Shown piece by piece: positions 42,804 through 53,993 of a stretch of 64,000 nucleotides of DNA. Location: assembly GCA_019426215.1 (NCBI GenBank), contig CM033394.1, forward strand, positions 39,864,423 through 39,928,422. Reading direction: 5' to 3'. Source of the stretch: Buddleja alternifolia (taxonomy: Eukaryota; Streptophyta; Magnoliopsida; Lamiales; Scrophulariaceae). Made by a program: the position numbers and the translations under genes. Numbering within the stretch: the first letter of the stretch is position 1; each line of letters opens with the position of its first letter. The notes under the pieces were generated by a model. It saw only the letters and a list, made by a program, of their open reading frames with translations, searched no databases and was not told the DNA's origin.

Positions 42804-43726
42804 GGGAAAATTGCATTGACCTTATTTGGCATCCACACTCCCTCACATTTGATATATTGGCAAGTATCTCCCCTCCAACTTTTCCTAAATTTTACAACTT
42901 AAAGACTATTGTACCCTTCACATTTTAGCTAAAAATGTTTAATTGAATGAAAATTTGTCATAATATTGTCAAATTACTTTGTAATTAAATATTTAAAATA
43001 AATTTCTTTTTTGAAATATCTCCAAAATCCCTAAGCCTTAAATTATGTATTAAAAAAGAATCTTTCCTAATTTCGTGAATAATTTATCATGGACAAATAT
43101 TTTCTATTTTAATTGTGCGATTTTGTTACATCCGTTTTTATTTCTATTGAAATATTGGATGAATTTGTCAAGTACTTTTTTATACTGTATTTAGAATAAT
43201 TTCATATTCAGAATTGAAGATTCGTGGTGATATTTGGGCTTTTCTTTTCATTCGGTTAAGTGAAATTCATTAATATATATATATATATATATATATATTA
43301 TGTTTTCTACTTGTTGAGTTATAATTTTTCATTAATTTATAATTTATTTATACTTTATAAGTTAATTTTTCATTGTACACTGTCAAAATTTCAACTTAAT
43401 TAAGAATAAAAGTATCCAGGGTTTTTTTATTATTAATTTATGGTTTAGGAGTTTTAGAAATATATCTCTGAATTTTTTTTTAAGTTTGGATGATTATGTT
43501 TTATATTTTATTACAATGTCATCTAATGATACTTTGTAAACAAAATTCCAACAAACTATCAAATCTAATTGAACATTTTTAGCTCTAAAAATAGAGGGGA
43601 TTTTCGTCTTTAATTAATAAATTTAATTGAAAAGTTGAAGGGGGGGAGGTCCATGCCAATATTCCAAAAGTGAAGGGTGTTAATGCCAATTGTCCATAAT
43701 TCAAGAGAGGTTGATGCAATTATCCC
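42804..43726. mobile_element. 923-bp non-autonomous Mutator-like element with 10-bp target duplication
   Basis: The element begins GGGAAAATTGCATTGACC and ends GGTTGATGCAATTATCCC (imperfect inverted repeats). It is flanked by perfect TATTATATAT copies at 42794-42803 and 43727-43736. The paralogous segment at 20945-21080 has a single TATTATATAT and continues directly into TAATAAGTGG, which is a related empty site. No coding region is seen. Size of duplication and termini fit the Mutator superfamily (9-10 bp). Confidence 0.85.
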
Positions 43727-43736
43727 TATTATATAT

Positions 43737-44230
43737 TAATAAGTGGTTTTAAATTATGGTGCACATCGAATAGGAAGAAGCAACTACTAAAGTGAACACC
43801 GTACAAATAATTTGGTCAAATTGGGACCATTTTACATTTTAATTACAGAATTTTCAGACCTAAATTTCGCTATTTAGCAAGGTCTAGTTAGCCAAAATTG
43901 TCTACCATTGTTGCAATATTTTGAGTAAATCCCATCACATAGTTAACTTGCGAATTACTATCTCATAATTTAATTAGGTTTCTTCTCTATAGTAAATCAC
44001 ATGTTTTTTTGCCGTGGATAATTTTAATGTTAAGAACGTGACAAAGATTTGAATCTGATTTTAGTAGAAATTATCGAGAGAATGGACATAGAGGTCAATA
44101 TACACAAGTTTCTAATCCTGGAGTAAAACCACCAGATGGCATCCTGTGATTAATAGCACAAAAAGTTAATTAACCAAAGTAGATTTCTACCCACGTCAAA
44201 ATGGAAATTGTGCATAAGCAAAAAATCAAC
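43737..44230. other. Paralogous flank then unrecognised DNA
   Basis: The first 50 bp continue the paralogy with 21040-21080. Nothing else is supported. Confidence 0.4.
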
Positions 44231-44813
44231 TAAACGTAGAATATGTGCCCAATATCTTTTCAATTGTAAGTTTTTCCTGGAAAATATATTTCAAAATTGT
44301 CCAAAATTACGACCCTTGCTGTCCTATTTGGTGTCTTTCAGTGGAGGTGTGAAAAGAAAGGTCACCTAATTATGACGGGTTATTTTCGTCCACCTCCCTG
44401 AGGTATTGCACTGTGGTAAGGACCTCCCCTCATGTATTAAGTTTTAGCATCCACCCCTATGTATAATTTTTTTTTGTACAATACCTATTTTACCCTTAAT
44501 TTTCTTTTTTGGCTATTTATTACTTTTCCTTTCCTTTTTTTTTTCTTACTGAATAGATCGGAAAAGAAAGAAACAGAAATTAAGTTCATGAAATTTTTCA
44601 TTTATAAATAATCCAAATAATTAATATTTTTTAATTAAGAAATAGGTATAACAAATAACTTATTAAACTTATTTTAATTAACTAAACGTAGAAAATGTAC
44701 CCTGTAAGTTTTTCCTGGAAAATATGTTTCGAACTTGTCCAAATTTACGACCTTTGCTGTCCTATGTCGTGTCTTTCAGTGGAGATGTGAATAGAAAGCT
44801 CACCTAATTATAA
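44231..44813. repeat. Direct repeat pair (about 140 bp) around a 300-bp insert
   Basis: TAAACGTAGAATATGTGCCC...CACCTAATTAT (44231-44376) recurs as TAAACGTAGAAAATGTACCC...CACCTAATTAT (44683-44813) with about 10-15% difference and a small deletion. Between them lies AT-rich DNA starting GGGTTATTTTCGTCCACCTC, which looks like the end of a repeat. Confidence 0.8.
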
Positions 44814-46575
44814 CTTAATGTCGAAGTAGTTGGTTGTTACGTGGTATATTCAATAACAACTCTCATTTACCTTAATGTTTGTCAACATCGTCGTAAAAAA
44901 GTCCTTTTTTGCTCATCAGATTCTGGAAAAAGCTCCTATGTTTTGCTTACATTTTCCCTTTTTCCTTTTCTTTTGGGACCTTATATCTTAAAGGTAGTAT
45001 TTCATCTAGTATTGAACATGACATACCAATGTCACATGTATGATGTATATGATCTCTATAATTTTGTATATTTAACAAAGTGTTGAATATATTGTATGTA
45101 TATAATGTGTAATACAAGATCGAATACCATTTTACAATAGAAAATTGAAATTGTTGTTTTGATGCGATGTAAAGAATGAATCTTGACTCGAAACCCAAAA
45201 TTCACGTTGGATTACCCAGGACGACCCCCTGCTTGAAGATGGACCCTGAAGATAGTCTTAAATTTTAATTATAAATAGATTGACATGTCTCTTTCAAAAC
45301 GTAACTTTGAAATCAGCAAAATTGTTAATAAACCAATTGTAACTAATTTTCTCATCGAATCATATAAATAATATGTTTCCTACTTTTATTTCAATATTTT
45401 TAATTCCTTAATTCAGTACTAATGACCGTTTTTCAAAGCTTTTGCCTATTGTATAGTTGACTACTTGACTTTACCCTAAAAAAAAATTGTGGTTTTTAGC
45501 GTTTATCACATTTCCACGGTCCAGCATGAATCGTTTGATTTCCATACGTCTTAGTAGTACTATTGTCTACATCCACATGCCCACATGAGAAAGATTGGTT
45601 GCCGTCCAGCTTAAGCAATTCTTTGTTGCAATTCTTAGATTTAATTATATTAATCAACAATTTCATGGTGTCATTTAAATCATTCATCCACTTCTATTTA
45701 TGTGTGCTTCAAGGCATGATGCAAAATACGAAGTTTTTTCTTTATTTATTCTTTTCTGACTCATTTATGGTAATTTCTACAAACTATTTATATATATTGA
45801 TATTTTCTAGAAAATATTTACGTGATTTCGTTATTCGTAAGCTTTATTGTTAATATTCTATTTATTTTGTCACCGTTTACGTGGAAGTAAGTACGTTGTC
45901 AATTTGATTCCTAAAGTTCGATCTCAATGTCAGCGATGTGTGCTGGTCAAACACATTTATTCAATAATTTATCAGCATCATTACATCAAGGACAAAAAAA
46001 AAATTAAATTCACCACATCAAGGATCCTTTCAGGAAGAGCTGTCGCTAATTCCGAAGAACATAAATATCTTCTCATTGGAAATTAATTTTGGTAGCGCGT
46101 GATGTATAATATATACATATATTGGGTATATATAGATAATATAATATAAGGTTCTCACGAAATATGCAGCAATGATGTAAAAAAATAGTGTTGATATCTT
46201 GGAATTGTACTTGAATGCTTCGAAATTCGAATTAAACCAAAACAAAGCAAGATCCAAGAAAGTAGTTGCAGGGGAACCAAGGATTTGCACTTTCCAGGAA
46301 TCCCATTTCTTGTTTCCAGAGCATTATTCTCGCAAAAAGCAACCTTACATTAACTGTACTTCATACACTACATTTTGATGACATTGAACTTACGATTTAA
46401 ATCCCTACACTGTTTATGCACTTTTCTAAATTGTTAAGCAACCTATCAACACTACACTTTTGATGCTACCATTTACCCGATCAACGAAGTTTTCTCACTT
46501 CAAATGATAATACATTATACTTTATTTTTTTATCATTTACATATATTTTTCCTAAATATTAAGTTCTTATTGATG
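44814..46575. other. Intergenic DNA, nothing recognised
   Basis: Several short open frames (for example 45496-45687 on the - strand) have no recognisable motif and no partner exons. Confidence 0.4.
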
Positions 46576-46948
46576 CTTCCTGTTGGATAAAATGGTACAA
46601 ATTGTGGTTGAGTACGAAATTCGAACGCCGTTAGTATCCGGGATACTTAAGATTATTGGATAATCTTAATCTACGTTCCGAGTAGATGAGTTTAGCATTT
46701 CGAATTTCTCTAATCGGAACGAATGAGAAATTAAGTGCTAAATTGAAGGGTTTGAATTTGTGTATCCCATATTTTGATATAATTTTATTTAATATGTCAT
46801 GCATATATCATGAATGACACAACACATTTTAATGGAAAATATGTCATGAATACATCATGAATGACATATGAGCACTTCAAGGTGGTGGAGTATCTTGGAT
46901 GGCTAAGATTTGATCTTAGAAATGGATGGTGTGGATTGATTCTTATGG

Positions 46949-47239
46949 AGGGATAGAGGGATACAGCGATGCTAATTGGATATCAGACACGAACGACTCT
47001 AAGTCCACAAGTGGATATGTATTTACCGTTGGTGGAGGAGCAGTGTCGTGGAAATCTTCTAAGCAAACTTGCATAGCCCGTTCCACGATGGAATCAGAAT
47101 TCATAGCTTTAGATAAAGCTGGTGAAGAAGCTGAGTGGCTAAGAAATTTCTTAGAAGATGTTCCCTGTTGGGAAAAACCTGTGCCTCCGATTTTGATTCA
47201 TTGCGACTGTATGTCGGCAATTGGGAGGGCTCAGAGTAG

Positions 47240-47275
<36 letters not shown>

Positions 47276-47429
47276 GCATAATACCATTAAGCAGTTGATC
47301 TCTAACGTGATTATTTCCATTGATTATGTGAAATCAAAGGAGAATATTGCAGATCCTTTGACGAAAAGATTGCCTAGAGATCAAATATACTGCCTATCAA
47401 GAGGAATGGGATTAAAGTCTACAATTTAA
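46949..47429 (+). pseudogene. Copia RNase H fragment
   Basis: The frame encodes [20 protein letters not shown], the copia RNase H signature, then [40 protein letters not shown] and [16 protein letters not shown], and ends at a normal stop after GLKSTI. It lacks the start of pol: the deletion junction at about 46948 fuses LTR sequence directly to it. RNase H would degrade the RNA strand during reverse transcription. Confidence 0.9.
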
Positions 47430-47995
47430 GAATAGACACAGCGGAAACCCAACCATGTTGACTGGAGATCCCAAGATCATGGTTCAATGGGAAAACTAAG
47501 TTGTGAACATTCAGTGAGGCACTTAAGAGTTAATTAATAAACTCTAAACCCATTGCCTAGGATAAAGAAGTGCAACCTGCAAGTTGTAGCAAAAGGTTAA
47601 GCCGGGCTTTTAATGATTCCTATACTGTCTAAATGAAGTGGAGTATGGCAGGATACTCTTAATTAGGAAGTCACCTATGTAAGTGTGAGGTGTAGGCCGC
47701 CTCAACATTGAGTAAAATGTAAACACTTTTGAAACCAAGAGGGGGTGCCACGGCCAAAATGGACCCAACCGTGAGAACTGAAAAACTGCTGAAAGTTTAT
47801 TATGTGAATATTGTTGTCTAGATTTACACGAACGGCTGACCAATTCAAGACATCACGTTCATTGGAGAGCCTAGTAAATCCGATGATATTTCACTAGGAA
47901 AGGTTCAAAGCCAAAAGCTACCTCTTTTGATGTGATAAACTTTCAATCGAAATCTCAAGAGCATGCATTGCATTAATTTCATTCGTGTGGGGGAT

Positions 47996-48698
47996 TGTTG
48001 GATAAAATGGTACAAATTGTGGTTGAGTACCAAATTCGAACGCCGTTAGTATCCGGGATACTTAAGATTATTGGATAATCTTAATCTACGTTCCGAGTAG
48101 ATGAGTTTAGCATTTCGAATTTCTCTAATCGGAACGAATGAGAAATTAAGTGCTAAATTGAAGGGTTTGAATTTGTGTATCCCATATTTTGATATAATTT
48201 TATTTAATATGTCATGCATATATCATGAATGACACAACACATTTTAATGGAAAATATGTCATGAATACATCATGAATGACATATGAGCACTTCAAGGTGG
48301 TGGAGCATCTTGGATGGCTAAGATTTGATCTTAGAAATGGATGGTGTGGATTGATTCTTATGGAAATGGATTTTGCCTATAAATAGCAACCATTCCAACC
48401 ATTTTGAAACACACCAACTCAAAACACAACATATTCTCTCTAAGTGTTCTTGAGTTCTATAAAATCATCTTCATCATTTTCTTGAGATTTCAACAGTAAA
48501 TTAAGTTCTTAGTTTCTGAAATTGAAGTGGTTCAATCTTCAGAAAAGTATATCGTTGTATCTTGGGACACTTGTTGCAAGAACTCGTACCACCAAGGCGG
48601 GGCAATTTAGTGTTAAGGATAGAGAGTTCTCTCTCGCCTCGATATAATCTTTCTTTGTTATTATCAATTTGATACGTTTGTGAAGTTTTGAAACAACA
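47996..48698 (+). repeat. 3' LTR (703 bp) of the deletion-derivative copia
   Basis: It starts TGTTGGATAAAATGG and ends GAAACAACA. A TATA box (CCTATAAATAG, 48376-48386) is present in the part missing from the 5' LTR. Confidence 0.9.
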
Positions 48699-48703
48699 CT
48701 TCC

Positions 48704-48919
48704 CATCCAACTTTGCTGTAGTTTTTTATTTGATAATTTCTCTAATTAAGAGAAAAATTATCAAATGGAAATCACAAGGAGGTTCCCTTTTAGGTGCTTT
48801 CGATTTTCTCTCCTCTTTATATATAAAATGGTACTGAAAAGAAATTAATTATATATGTAGGATACATTATTTTTTTCTTTTTCTTTTGTAAATCCAATCA
48901 AGATTTGCTCGTTGGGGGT
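48704..48919. other. Short unrecognised spacer
   Basis: Contains a small inverted repeat (TTGATAATTTCTCTAATTAA and its near complement, 48731-48762). No gene. Confidence 0.4.
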
Positions 48920-48934
48920 TCACTAATCCGTACT

Positions 48935-49463
48935 ATTTTTTAAAAAAGAAAAATCAGTCTTATATATCATTCAATCGAAAATTTACAACGCCTAAAACAA
49001 TACAATTCATATCGACTCAAACGATGTAGTAAGAACATTTGAAACACCAATTATCAAGTTCTTGAAAATAACAAATTTGAAAAACTCACAAATGAACACA
49101 AGAAAATTCTTACGCAACTCCTATTCAACGAGAGACAAAACTCTCATTCAAGAGAGAAAACAAACTCTCACACGAGAGAGAAAATAAAATACTAAACAAA
49201 ATATCTAAAACGCTATATAAAAACTTAAGTATCACCCGTCTTCATCTCGTCAGATCTGTCTATGTCTCTTTAGATCTATATCCGTCTAGTCAGATTTGAA
49301 ATGTGATGTGCAACTTGAAGAGAGGTACTCCAACCCAGCCCGCCGACGATGGTGGTAGTAACAGTTCTGAAGCAGACGACTGCTTCACCAAGCCATCGCC
49401 GGCGGAGAAAAATAGAAAAAAAGGCTAGAGTTTAGATAGAGATGGGATAGAGAGAGATAACGG
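48935..49463 (-). mobile_element. Retroposon-like insert with 15-bp target duplication
   Basis: TCACTAATCCGTACT occurs at 48920-48934 and again at 49464-49478 and brackets 529 bp. On the - strand the insert starts CCGTTATCTCTCTCTATCC (a 5'-UTR-like CT-rich start), includes a GC-rich part with GCCGGCGATGGCTTGG, and ends A/T-rich. A 15-bp duplication fits target-primed reverse transcription (LINE or retrocopy). A clean poly(A) tail is not visible, and I do not recognise the source. Confidence 0.55.
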
Positions 49464-49557
49464 TCACTAATCCGTACTTAGAAACACTAGACTCCTTCTT
49501 TAATTACAACGTACGTACTTCATGTGCCGTGTTATAGAGGTAGCATATATTTAATAG

Positions 49558-50906
49558 GGAAAATTTCTTTTTTTAATCCGTTAACTTGGCCTCCTTTGCG
49601 TTTTAATCCGTTAACTTGGCCTCCTTTGCGTTTTAATCCGTTAACTTGGCCTCCTTTGTGTTTTAGTCCGTTAACTTGACACCTTACAAAATTAGTCCGT
49701 TATCTTGACACTTTTTTTTTAATTTTGGTCCTTTCCGCTAATTTGAGGATAAATTGCACCTTAATTTGGGGATAAATTGCATCTTAAATTTGGGGATAAA
49801 TTACAAATGGAGGGAAAATTGCTGATTTGGGGGGAAATTGGGGGGGGGGGGGGGGGGGGAATTCATTAAAAATTCGAAAAAAATCACTAAATTTTTTTAA
49901 AAAATTGAAAAAATTCATTAAAAAATTGAAGCAACCGAAAATTTTCATTAAAAAAATTGAAAAAATTGAAATCCGAAAAAAAATTGGTTTTTTTTTGGGA
50001 TTTCAATTTGTTCAATTTTTTCGGATTTTTTCAAAGAAATCCAAAAAAAATTTAAAGAAAAAATTCATTAAATATTGTCGGGGAAAATTATTTTAATGAA
50101 TTTTTTTGAATTTTTTCTTTAACTTGGCCTCCTTTGCGTTTTAGTCCGTTAACTTGACACCTTACAAAATTAGTCCGTTATCTTGACACTTTTTTTAATT
50201 TTGGTCCTTTCCGCTAATTCGGGGATAAATTGCATCTTAATTTGGGGATAAATTACAAATAGAGGGAAAATTGGGGGGGGGGGGTGGAATTCATTAAAAA
50301 TTTGAAAAAATTCACAAAATTTTTTTAAAAATTGAAAAAATTCATAAAAAATTTGAAAAAACAGAAAATTTTCATTAAAAAATTTAAAAAATTGAAATCC
50401 GAAAAAAAAAAGCCGGATTTTTTTGGGATTTCAATTTGTTCAATATTTCGGATTTCAATTTTTTCAAAAAAATCCGAAAAAAATCTAAAGAAAAATTCAT
50501 TAGATATCGTCGGGGAAAATTATTTTAATGCATTTTTTCGAATCTTTCTTTAAATAAAATTTGAAGAAAAATAATTTTTCCCGACAATATTTAATGAATT
50601 TTTTCTTTAAATGTTTTCGGATTTTTTTGAAAAAATTGAACAAATTGAAAAAAAAATCGATTTTTTTTTCGGATTTCAATTTTTTAATAAATTTTTTCAA
50701 TTTTTTAATGAATTTTTTCAATTTTTTAATGAATTTCCCCCCAAATCAGCATTATCCCCAAATTAAGATGCAATTTGTCCCCAAATCAGCGGAAAGGACC
50801 AAAATTAAAAAAAGTGCCAAGATAACGGATTAATTTTGTAAGATCTCAAGTTAACGGACCAAAACACAAAAAAAACAAATTAATGGATTAAAAAAATAAT
50901 TTTTTC
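49558..50906. mobile_element. 1.35-kb fold-back element with 10-bp target duplication
   Basis: TATTTAATAG lies at 49548-49557 and at 50907-50916. The left arm (TTTTTAATCCGTTAACTTGG, ...AATTAGTCCGTTATCTTGAC) is the reverse complement of the right arm over several hundred bases. Internally, the left arm is itself duplicated at about 50117-50300, so the element holds three related segments. Near the left end a 30-bp unit (GTTTTAATCCGTTAACTTGG...) is repeated three times (49577-49666). The small open frames inside are Lys/Phe low-complexity and not genes. Fold-back structure plus 9-10-bp duplication suggests a Mutator relative. Confidence 0.8.
49840..49859. repeat. 20-bp poly(G) tract
   Basis: Twenty consecutive G, followed by GAATTC. 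The internal duplicate has a shorter run (about 13 G, broken by one T) at 50271-50286. Confidence 0.9.
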
Positions 50907-50916
50907 TATTTAATAG

Positions 50917-51883
50917 TGCAAATTGAAGGGGATCATACTTTGGCCCATTTCAAGGGCCACAAGAATTCCACTAGGTTGATAGGACAAGTCGATTTGACTT
51001 CATGCAAATTATTCATATAAAAAGTTGATTTGCACTTGCTAAATCATTGAATATATATATATACATTTCTATTGAAATTACCGTTTACAACATAAACAAA
51101 TTTAATCAATCTTTTTTTAGTTGACTATGAATCCAAAACATTTTAGATTGTAGAACCACCTAAAAATCTATGCTAGACTAAGTCCAATAATTTTAGTATT
51201 TATCTCTCTCACACAATAAAATGTATTGTGTGCATTTTTCACACAGATTTGTGTGAAAAAGATAAACACAAAATTAAATACACATTCATACCATTGAACC
51301 CGATTTGTCATAAAATACATATAGAAACACCAAATAACAATTCTAAGTGTAGGGTATATCTTTGCTTAGACAGGGGCATCATTGGGGGGGGGGGGGGGGG
51401 GTATCAATTTGATATTTAAGTTTGCTTTAGGTTAAATGACTTTTAATTTCTTATATTTCCTGTTATAACTTTCATTTATCGATTTGTTATCTATATAGTA
51501 CACCCAGAAATTTGAATGTCCTAAGTTTAATTATTTGAATTTGTAATGGTTATTCAAAAATTTTTTTGTTTTTCAAAGTAAAAATTCTAATTTTTTCTTA
51601 CAAGGCAATGGATTTTTTTCGGGGTAAAATTGCAGTTTAATCCCATATGATAGGGTGCGCTGCAGTTTCAATCTCGCATTTTATTAAATTCAAAAAATAA
51701 ACATATACTTCAAAAATCATGCACATTGAGTCCCCAAAACACTTGGATACGTTTGTTTATGGCGGAAGCACGTTACTCGTTCTCCTTTTTTGATATTTTC
51801 GAGGGAGAAAATATGTTAAAAATAGCACTATTAGTTCCTAGGATATGGATCTAGCAAGTTTAGTCTCTGACTTGAAATATATA
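50917..51883. other. Intergenic DNA with an 18-bp poly(G) tract
   Basis: Poly(G) at 51384-51401. A transposon-like start GGGGTAAAATTGCAGTTTAA near 51619 has no visible partner end. No gene. Confidence 0.4.
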
Positions 51884-52299
51884 CACTACATAAAATTATG
51901 ATTTTTGTCACGACACGACTTCTATAAATCGTTTCTATAACTCCGTGTATTAGTTGCCCATTGATAATATCATTATAACTCAGTGTTGTAGTTGCACATA
52001 TATATTGTCACTATAACTCATTGGTTTAGTTGCACATAAACAGTCACTATAATCCAATGTTTTAGTTACACATAAATATCACCATAACAATACAATATTT
52101 TAGTCACGAAAAGAAATCTCATCACTAACGATCACTAGTAATTGTCAGTACTTAAATAGGTGTTTGTCACTAAAATTCTAGAGTCGCCACCATAAGTTAA
52201 ATATTAAGGAATACTTAGTAATTAAAATTTTACCAATTAACTAGTTCTTGATCATATTATGACAAAAATTGTTGTCACTGTAGCTAATATTTGGTAGTG
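51884..52299. mobile_element. Possible small CACTA-type element
   Basis: The left end CACTACATAAAATTATGA and the reverse complement of the right end, CACTACCAAATATTAGC, both start CACTAC and are followed by TTTTTGTCA-containing subterminal repeats. A 34-bp motif (CACTATAACTCATTGGTTTA and relatives) is repeated about four times at 51940-52110. The 3-bp flanks (ATA and ACG) do not match, so the call is tentative. Confidence 0.4.
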
Positions 52300-53103
52300 A
52301 CGATGTATAGGTTCAAATTAGTGAGAAATATTTTTGATGTAATTATACGAGATTAATTAATTATCAAATTTAACCAAAACATAAAAAATTGAAAGAAGTT
52401 TCTTATTTAAGAATGTCTAAAATTAACCTAGTGGTTGGTTCAAATTCAATTTTTACAAAATAAGATATAGTCAAGAAAATAGAATAACAAAAATGATCAA
52501 TATTAACCATAATCCTTTTTTGGGATAATTGCATATCGTACCCCCGTGAAACATGAAACTTGCACATAGTCACACTGTGCTAAAAAAATAGCCTTAAATG
52601 CCCCTATGTTTAATTTGCAATAATCGCCCAAACCTGCTTAAACACACTGCGCGTGAATGCTATCTTTCGCGAATTTCTAACGGATTGGGGGTTTCGTGTA
52701 GGGTTTTGAAAATTATATGGGTATATAAGGCTATATTTTTAACATAGGGGGGATGTGTGCAGGTTTTGTGTTCAAAGAAATGATTTGGATTGTTAGTTTG
52801 TGCATATAAGATAAAGTATAAAAATGAACCTCAAAATTGAAATAGAAAAATTTGAAGTGCAAAAAATTGTATCATGCAATTCTAACCTAATTAATCCAAT
52901 TTGAAAATAACTATCTATGTACTAGTGCTCTGATTAGTTGAATTTTTCTAAATTAATTTAAACAAAAAGCTTCGTCTAGCTTTTACTATTTGCATGTCTA
53001 ACACTTCTTTAAAAGTATAATCAAATTTCTTTATGAAAATTATATACTCTTAAAATCCATTAATCGTAAGGCAAAAATAGAGTGTTCATCTGCACAAACA
53101 GAT
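52300..53103. other. Left flank of the small-LTR copia, nothing recognised
   Basis: It contains GGGATAATTGCATATCGTAC (52518), a Mutator-like terminus, with no partner. No gene. Confidence 0.4.
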
Positions 53104-53108
53104 GAGAA

Positions 53109-53295
53109 TGTAGAATTCTGGAATTCCCCTTAGGGATTGAATTCTCATTCAGTCCAATATATAGAGTTACAAAGAGAATCAAATAAGATTGTAATATATA
53201 CTATAATTTAGCAAACCATAAGACATTCTAATCTGCATATAACAATAAAGATATACAAAAGATAAATGAAGATATGTAAAAGATATTATCTAACA
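53109..53295 (-). repeat. 3' LTR of the small-LTR copia (187 bp)
   Basis: The boundaries TGTAGAATTCTGG and TATCTAACA match the LTR at 20011-20197 in length and sequence. The flanking GAGAA (53104-53108) pairs with GAGAC at 20198-20202. Confidence 0.9.
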
Positions 53296-53993
53296 CGACC
53301 CCGCAGTCGAAACTAGAGGATCCCGGATGTTGAGACTGGGCCTGAAATCTGTAAACAAAGATGAAGGAAGACCCTTCATAAAAACATTAACAAATTGATA
53401 TTGGGAAGGAACATGCAAAACGCGTACTTCCTCTAAACCCACTTTGTCGCGAACAAAATGTAAATCTAATTCAACATGTTTAGTGCGTTGGTGTTGTATA
53501 GGGTCAGAAGATAAATAAACAGAACTAATATTGTCACAATAAACAATAGAAGCTTTCACAAGAGGAGAATGTAACTTGAGAAGAAGATTGCGAAGCTAAA
53601 AAGTTTTGGCTATAGCATTAGCAACAACATAATACTCGGCTTCAGCACTGGAGCGAGAGACAGTGGGTTGGCATTTGCCTGACCAAGAAATGAGGTTGTG
53701 ACCTAAGAAGAGACAATAGCCAGAGGTAGAACGACGAGTATCGTGACAACCAGCCCAATCAGCGGAGGAGGGTCGGAGATGAAGACCTTGAGTGATAGTG
53801 CTAGCGAAGAACATTTGAGGGCATTAAGATGAGACTCACGAGGATCATACATGAAGAGACAGACTTGTTGGACAACATAAGTGATGTCAGGATGAGTAAA
53901 AGTCAGATACTGAAGAGCATCTGCTAAACTAAGATACATAGTGGGATCCGAGATGGGAGGACCAGATGAGCCAGAAAGTTTGGCATTGGTGTC
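53296..53993 (-). pseudogene. Small-LTR copia: end of RT and RNase H
   Basis: On the - strand, from 53993, the sequence starts DTNAKLSGSSGPP. It continues MYLSLADALQYLTFTHPDIT, a frameshift, [20 protein letters not shown], then VYCDNISSVYLSSDPIQHQR and TKHVELDLHFVRDKV. This is the exact C-terminal continuation of the RT that stops at 16171. Frameshifts and one stop near 53595 are present. It lies between its 3' LTR and the Tat LTR. Confidence 0.9.

Larger units (their letters stand above)
46581..48698 (+). mobile_element. Deletion-derivative copia element with intact target duplication
   Basis: The 5' LTR is truncated (46581-46948) and joins directly to a copia RNase H (46949-47429). This is followed by 3' untranslated DNA, a purine tract (GTGTGGGGGAT) and a complete 3' LTR (47996-48698, 703 bp). 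CTTCC flanks both sides (46576-46580 and 48699-48703). PBS, gag, protease, integrase and most of RT are deleted. The shared 368 bp of the LTRs differ at only about two sites, so insertion was recent. Confidence 0.9.

Noticed and set aside
45496..45853. Overlapping short frames on both strands
   Set aside because: No recognisable domain, no splice partners and no codon-like bias.
49827..50833. Several Lys/Phe-rich open frames on both strands
   Set aside because: They are low-complexity translations of the inverted arms of the fold-back element.
52518..52760. Mutator-like terminus GGGATAATTGCATATCG
   Set aside because: No matching inverted end or target duplication was found to its right, so no element is called.
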